Source of the DNA: Micavibrio_A sp040381535
GTDB taxonomy: Bacteria; Pseudomonadota; Alphaproteobacteria; Micavibrionales; Micavibrionaceae
DNA: 37,145 bases
Reading direction: 5' to 3'
Assembly (NCBI GenBank): GCA_040381535.1
Contig: JBEIHF010000021.1
Location: forward strand, 1-37,145
In this document: piece by piece, positions 32,653 to 37,145 of the stretch
Position numbering within the stretch: the stretch's first letter is position 1
Layout: each line of letters begins with the position of its first letter
The notes under the pieces: model-generated
Databases searched by the model: none
What the model was told of the DNA's origin: nothing
Seen by the model: only the letters and a program-made list of their open reading frames with translations
Made by a program: the position numbers and the translations under genes

Positions 32653-34808
32653 TTGGGAACCTCCACGCCACCGCGGGCAATGGCTTCGATGACTTTATCG
32701 CGCGGTCCGTCGGCAACCACCCTGCCCTGATCTATTAAAATCAAACGATCGACCATGGGTAGCAATTGCTGACGGTGTGTGATCAAAACCAGTGTTTTGT
32801 TTTTGGAGTATTTGGCGATGTGGTTCGTGAACATTTGTTCGGCTTGAACGTCCATAGCGTTGGTCGGCTCGTCGCACACAAATATATTCGGCTTCAAAAG
32901 CATGGCGCGCGCCAGAGCTATTGTTTGACGCTGACCGCCGCTTAAACCCTCTCCGCGTTCGCCCACGGGTGCATCGTATCCCATGGGATGTTTGGCCATA
33001 AAATCATGCACGCCTGCAGCTTTGGCTGCTTCGAGAATTTCTTCTTCGGTCGCATGTGGAACACTGGCCGTGATGTTGTCACGCACGCTACCGCTGAACA
33101 AAACAACGTCCTGCGCTATATACGCCATATTGCGGCGCAGGTCAGCGGGATCGATTTGTCGGTAATCCGTATCATCCACAAGGATGGTGCCTTCGGATGG
33201 ATCATAAAGGCCGAGCATCAGGCGCGCAATGGTGCTCTTGCCCGAACCTATGCGCCCGATAATGCCAACCTTCTCTCCGACTTCGAGTGTAAAGGAAACA
33301 TTGTCGAGCGATTTTCTTTGTGTACCAGGATAAGAAAAACTTACGCCCTTGAAAGCAATTTTTCCTTTCAAATCGGGGCGGTGCAGAAAGCGCGCATCAA
33401 GCGGGCGTTCTACGGGCTTTGCCATGATATTGTCAATCGTCGTCATCGCACCGCACGCGGAATGATAACGGCTCATGAGGTTTGCGACCTGTCCGATGGG
33501 TGCAATCGCGCGCCCTCCGAGCATGACACAAGCGATCAAAGCGCCCACGCTCATGTCGCCTTCCTTGATCATATACATACCGATCAAAATAATAATGATG
33601 GAAGCGATCTGCTGAACCAGCGCGGCAATATTGCCGCCCAGAGCGGAAATAAAACGTGATGTTTGCGAATATAACGCGTTTTCTGCAACCTGATCTCCGT
33701 AACGGGCGCGCAATCTTCCATCCGCACCTATGGCCTTGATGGTCTCCAGGCCGGAAATCGTTTCCACCAGAAGGCCGTGTTTTGCTTCGGCGGATTTGGC
33801 GGATTTGCGCACGTTGTTTTTGAGTGGAATTTGCAACGCATAGCCCGCGATTACTACAACGACAACCAACCCTGCGAGCATAAACGCCACGCTACCGCCA
33901 AGCAGCCAGATCACGAGAAGAAACAACAATGTGAACGGCAGATCTATCAAACCTGTCATGGTTGCGGAGGTCGTGAAATCGCGCACCGAGTCAAAATCGC
34001 GGAGCATGTTAGCAAAAGCGCCCGAAGATTTCGGGCGGCCCGCGAGCTTCATGTTCATCAATTGATCGTAAATACGGCGGGCGGCAATGACATCTACACG
34101 GCGACCGGCCAGATCGATAAAATACCCACGCAACGTTTTCATGATGAAGTCGAAAAGGAAAACGGTAATCGCACCAATGGCCAGAACCCATCCCGTTTCC
34201 ATCGCGTTGTTGGGAAGAACGCGGTTGTATATGTTCATCATAAAGATCGGGCTGGTCAGCGCGAACAGGTTGATGAGAACGGCGGCCGCAGCAACCTTCC
34301 AGTAAATGTCACGCACTTCCCACATCGGACCCCAGAACCAGTGGCGGCTTCCGTCTTGCGCATGCGGGGCTTCGGGGTTGTTGAATTCGGGGCGCGGATG
34401 CACGAAAATCGCATAGCCCGTGTAGGATTGTTTGAGGTCGGTGAGCTTGACCGTGCGCTCTGCTCCGCTTTCCGGTGACCAGATAAGGGCGGAATGTTCA
34501 TCTGCGCTTACACTGAGCAAAACGCAGGCTTGCGCATTTTTGAGCGCAAGAACAACGGGCAAAACCGGTGCGCTGATACTTTTTAGTTTCTCGCGGAAAA
34601 CAATTTTTGCAAGAAGCCCTACTTTTTCGGCTGCTTCACAAAACAACGCAGGCCCCATATTTTTATCGTCGTAGGCCAGCCCAGCGGTAATGGCTTGCGC
34701 AGATTTTGCGTGACCGAAACGAGATGTGAGAAAAACGAGGCAATTAAGCAGCGGATCAACGCTTGTGGCATCCATGGGTTTGGCTGAGGGCGCGTCCGTG
34801 GTCATCAC
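32649..34808 (-). CDS. Type I secretion system permease/ATPase
   Basis: This 719-aa ABC exporter moves an unfolded substrate across the inner membrane. Residues about 15-130 are a C39-like domain without the catalytic Cys (the usual QxDCG context is missing), as in LapB/HlyB-type exporters where this domain only recognises substrate. Residues about 165-450 are the membrane domain. The ATPase has Walker A GRIGSGKSTIARL, signature LSGGQRQTIALARA and Walker B NIFVCDEPTNAMD. It overlaps the TolC gene by 4 nt upstream and the HlyD gene by 4 nt downstream. Its likely cargo is the FG-GAP/RTX-like protein encoded at 25500-29063. Confidence 0.96.
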   Translation of the reverse strand: MMTTDAPSAKPMDATSVDPLLNCLVFLTSRFGHAKSAQAITAGLAYDDKNMGPALFCEAAEKVGLLAKIVFREKLKSISAPVLPVVLALKNAQACVLLSVSADEHSALIWSPESGAERTVKLTDLKQSYTGYAIFVHPRPEFNNPEAPHAQDGSRHWFWGPMWEVRDIYWKVAAAAVLINLFALTSPIFMMNIYNRVLPNNAMETGWVLAIGAITVFLFDFIMKTLRGYFIDLAGRRVDVIAARRIYDQLMNMKLAGRPKSSGAFANMLRDFDSVRDFTTSATMTGLIDLPFTLLFLLVIWLLGGSVAFMLAGLVVVVVIAGYALQIPLKNNVRKSAKSAEAKHGLLVETISGLETIKAIGADGRLRARYGDQVAENALYSQTSRFISALGGNIAALVQQIASIIIILIGMYMIKEGDMSVGALIACVMLGGRAIAPIGQVANLMSRYHSACGAMTTIDNIMAKPVERPLDARFLHRPDLKGKIAFKGVSFSYPGTQRKSLDNVSFTLEVGEKVGIIGRIGSGKSTIARLMLGLYDPSEGTILVDDTDYRQIDPADLRRNMAYIAQDVVLFSGSVRDNITASVPHATEEEILEAAKAAGVHDFMAKHPMGYDAPVGERGEGLSGGQRQTIALARAMLLKPNIFVCDEPTNAMDVQAEQMFTNHIAKYSKNKTLVLITHRQQLLPMVDRLILIDQGRVVADGPRDKVIEAIARGGVEVPK

Positions 34809-36415
34809 TCACCCTGCGTTGAGCGCACAGAAAAGCTTTTTGCCTTTGGTTTATCAGGGTCCGGTATGCTTCTGACGGCTCGTGCAACATCCTTGGCTAC
34901 GCCTTCTTCAGCGATCAGATTCACGGATTTCTTTTCCGCTTTGATTTCCCGAACCGGAGCAACGGCGGGCATGACAACAGGCTTAACCACAGGCTCTATG
35001 ATTTCTTGTTCTACAGGGGCCATCGCCGGCGTTACGAGAGGCTGTATCACCGGTTGAAAAATTTCCGCCTTAACGGTTTCTTTGACAGACACCGGCGCAG
35101 TTTCATCTGCCACAACACCGATCGCTTCCAGCAAACGGCCGGAACTCGCCAGCGTTGCATATTCAGACATCATGACGCGGTAATCGGCGTTGATGCGCTC
35201 AAGCTCACTCGAGAAGACCTGATTTTCCGCCTGCATCAATTGGAGTAAACGTACTTTAGATGCCTCGAATTGCTTTTCATACGTTTGAAACAATTCTTTT
35301 GTCACATCCGCACGTTTTGCGCTCAATTCCTTTTGCTTTAACGCCGTTTCGTGTTCCGCGTAGGCTTTACGGATGTCGCGTTCTATCTCGCGTTGCGTTT
35401 GTGCTGTGCGCGCAAGCGCTTCGGATCTTTCCGCTTTTTGTTTTTTGATGCGGGCCAATTGGCCGCCGCCTGTGGAAAAATTCCAGTTCATACGCATCAC
35501 GGCGCGCTCATCCGTAACTTCGCCGCCGATTTCTTCTTTCTGGTCGCGCTTAAGATAGGAAACTTCGCCATCCAGTGTGGGAAGCAACGCACCCTTCTCG
35601 GCACTCACTTCCTCGTCTTCGGCTTCCAGGGCTTTTTCCGCAGACAGGATCAGCGGGTGATTTTCACCGGCATGTGTAATCGCCTCATCTGCCGTTGGAT
35701 AAAGCATATCGCTCGCGTCCATCGCTATATTCAATTCACCCGTAGGCATGGAACCAGTGGCTTCGGCGTAATCAGCCAATGCCAACTTGATTTGCCCTTC
35801 CATCTCAGCGACGGAATTTTCCAATTGTGATTGAATGTTTTTTGCCTGCGCCGCTTCGGCTTCATCGGCGGCCCCGCCCTCAACCATAGTGTTGATACGG
35901 GCAAGGTAATCCTTGATGCGTTCCTGATAGGATGTGGTTTTTTTATAGGCTTCTTGCGCGCGCTTCACGTTCAAAAATGCTTGCGCAGCGCGTAACGCCA
36001 ATCCTTGTTTTGCATCGGCCAGCGTGAATTCCGCTGCGTCTTCGCGCGCTTGCGCGGCATCGATGCGGTTGTAGGTTTCGAATCCATTGAAGATCGGCTG
36101 GGTAATGCTGGCATTGCCTTCCCACAACCACGAGTACGCTTCGCCGCGCGAAACACTTAAACCGCGCGACGTTGCGTTGTTGCCGAACACGCGTCCGCCG
36201 GTAGCTGTTGTGCTTATTTCGGGGAAAAGGTTGGAAAATTGTTCGCTCTCATCCGCGTCCGCCGCATCTTTTCTCGATTGCGCTATTTCAACACCCGGAT
36301 GCGAGGCCAGAGCCGCTGCAACCGCCTCGCGCAAAGTCTCCGCATGCGCATGAGGAGATGCGACAAGACACAAAACACTTGTCAGGGTGTAAAGAAGTTT
36401 GCATCGGTATGTCAT
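34805..36415 (-). CDS. TolC family outer-membrane channel of the type I system
   Basis: This 536-aa protein has a signal peptide ending PHAHA (about residue 26), TLREAVAAALASHPGVEIAQSR as the first TolC repeat, and a second repeat later, with long helices and beta-strands of the OEP family. The C-terminal tail beyond the usual channel core (about residues 440-536) is unusual. It is Val/Pro/Lys-rich with repeated PVV-type segments and ends KSFSVRSTQGE; it could span peptidoglycan or contact partners. ATG 36415 is chosen because the signal peptide begins there; the frame open to 36460 adds no signal. It is the first gene of the operon, 245 nt from the divergent pntA start. Confidence 0.92.
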   Translation of the reverse strand: MTYRCKLLYTLTSVLCLVASPHAHAETLREAVAAALASHPGVEIAQSRKDAADADESEQFSNLFPEISTTATGGRVFGNNATSRGLSVSRGEAYSWLWEGNASITQPIFNGFETYNRIDAAQAREDAAEFTLADAKQGLALRAAQAFLNVKRAQEAYKKTTSYQERIKDYLARINTMVEGGAADEAEAAQAKNIQSQLENSVAEMEGQIKLALADYAEATGSMPTGELNIAMDASDMLYPTADEAITHAGENHPLILSAEKALEAEDEEVSAEKGALLPTLDGEVSYLKRDQKEEIGGEVTDERAVMRMNWNFSTGGGQLARIKKQKAERSEALARTAQTQREIERDIRKAYAEHETALKQKELSAKRADVTKELFQTYEKQFEASKVRLLQLMQAENQVFSSELERINADYRVMMSEYATLASSGRLLEAIGVVADETAPVSVKETVKAEIFQPVIQPLVTPAMAPVEQEIIEPVVKPVVMPAVAPVREIKAEKKSVNLIAEEGVAKDVARAVRSIPDPDKPKAKSFSVRSTQGE

Positions 36416-36514
36416 AAATATTTTCCAGAAATAGGATAGCGTGCAGAAACGCGTACCCAAGATTCTAACAGTTACAGTGTTTTACGCAAGCCGAAAGCAC
36501 GCGGCCCATATAAT

Positions 36515-36545
36515 GCAAGCGCTATGCCATAAACGCTTCGCTTGC
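36515..36545. other. Hairpin in the tolC-pntA divergent region
   Basis: GCAAGCG (36515-36521) and CGCTTGC (36539-36545) form a perfect 7-bp stem, with AGCG/CGCT nested pairing possible inside. It may be a leader structure or operator for either divergent transcript. Confidence 0.35.
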
Positions 36546-36660
36546 CTGTTGATAGCATGCCGCAAACACCCGAAATTCCTTCACAAATCCTTTGCCCTAT
36601 TGCAATCTTCGGTCTAATAATTTCCAAAGCCTACAAGTCAGAGCAGCAGGAGCAAAGCCC

Positions 36661-37145
36661 TTGACCCTAACCATTGCCATCGCCAAAGAAACCACAGAAT
36701 ATGAAAAACGCGTGGCAGCCACACCCGAAACGGTGAAAAAACTTATCGCGCTGGGTGCGACGTTGGTCGTTGAAAAAGGCGCGGGCGAAGCCTCTTCCTA
36801 CGCCGATAAATTGTATCAGGATGCCGGCGCGACCATCGCTGCCTCGCGTTCGGAAGCCGTATCGGGCGCCGATGTTGTTATGAAGGTGCAAGTTGCCCTC
36901 GCCGATCTCGAAGGTTTGAAAAAGAACGCCGTTCTGGTGGGCATGTTCTCGCCCTATCAAAATGCGGACCCGATAAAAGCTGCCGCTAAGAAAGAGATCA
37001 CAACCTTCTCTATGGAACTGGTGCCGCGCATCACGCGCGCACAGGCCATGGACGTTCTTTCCTCGCAATCGAACTTATCGGGCTATAAAGCTGTGCTCGA
37101 CGCTAGCGAACAATTCAACCGCGCTTTCCCAATGATGATGACGGC
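36661..37145 (+). CDS. pntA: NAD(P) transhydrogenase subunit alpha (PntA), N-terminal part
   Basis: PntAB couples the proton gradient to hydride transfer from NADH to NADP, supplying NADPH. The first 161 codons are present and the gene runs off the window. The start is a TTG at 36661 with AGGAG exactly 8 nt upstream. The product reads IAIAKETTEYEKRVAATPET, then GADVVMKVQVAL, and SMELVPRITRAQAMDVLSSQ near residue 120, which are PntA/alanine-dehydrogenase-fold signatures (the RVAATP and the NAD-site entry). The start was recognised from the ribosome site, since no ATG lies nearby. Confidence 0.95.
   Translation, partial: MTLTIAIAKETTEYEKRVAATPETVKKLIALGATLVVEKGAGEASSYADKLYQDAGATIAASRSEAVSGADVVMKVQVALADLEGLKKNAVLVGMFSPYQNADPIKAAAKKEITTFSMELVPRITRAQAMDVLSSQSNLSGYKAVLDASEQFNRAFPMMMT

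Overview
The window looks like chromosomal DNA from an alphaproteobacterium of moderate GC content. The evidence is a DUF1476 protein (the alphaproteobacterial F1-ATPase inhibitor, zeta subunit), a BolA/monothiol-glutaredoxin pair, the complete rod-shape cluster mreB-mreC-mreD-mrdA-rodA, a PntA start of the alphaproteobacterial type, and two GTTC-N7-GTTC boxes, the direct-repeat LexA operator of this class. A Micavibrio-like or Rhodospirillales-like lineage is possible, but the sequence alone does not settle it. No tRNA, rRNA, CRISPR array or transposase was recognised.

Layout. Positions 1-7800 are mostly core metabolism and transport: a YggT membrane protein, folD with an overlapping nucleoside-deoxyribosyltransferase-like gene, isocitrate dehydrogenase, exported MsrB, NhaA and a DMT-family permease, with several unknown small genes between them. 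Positions 7800-11400 are a low-density accessory stretch. It holds short orphan ORFs, a His/Asp-rich exported protein, a PilZ protein, a perfect 19-bp tandem repeat and two genes that appear frameshifted (9565-9881 minus and 10876-11269 plus). Positions 11277-13041 hold an S24/HTH repressor-like gene facing a small minus-strand operon. Two LexA-type boxes bracket a minus-strand promoter in their shared intergenic region, and one product of the operon resembles permuted NlpC/P60 enzymes. Positions 13100-17560 return to housekeeping: lipoprotein, pyrE-nadK, purC with a YcnI-like gene, DUF1476, bolA and grxD. Positions 17568-23474 carry the cell-shape cluster (minus strand) and rpmJ.

Positions 23536-36415 contain the most distinctive block. 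After a DUF3307 membrane protein comes a cyclic-nucleotide-binding/EAL protein, then a 1187-residue protein with a FecR domain, a proline-rich linker, seven FG-GAP repeats and RTX-like repeats. Facing it is a tightly overlapping minus-strand operon: TolC-like outer-membrane factor, type I ABC permease/ATPase, HlyD adaptor and a CHASE2-adenylate cyclase. Every junction in that operon is a 4-nt stop/start overlap. This reads as a dedicated type I secretion locus for a large surface or secreted propeller protein, with a cAMP synthase built into the operon and a putative cAMP-sensing c-di-GMP phosphodiesterase on the other side of the substrate gene. The window closes with the start of pntA from a TTG codon.

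The main leads for a second look are the second-messenger-linked secretion locus, the LexA-box operon, an isocitrate dehydrogenase whose cofactor loop reads as NAD-type, and the two frameshifted genes.
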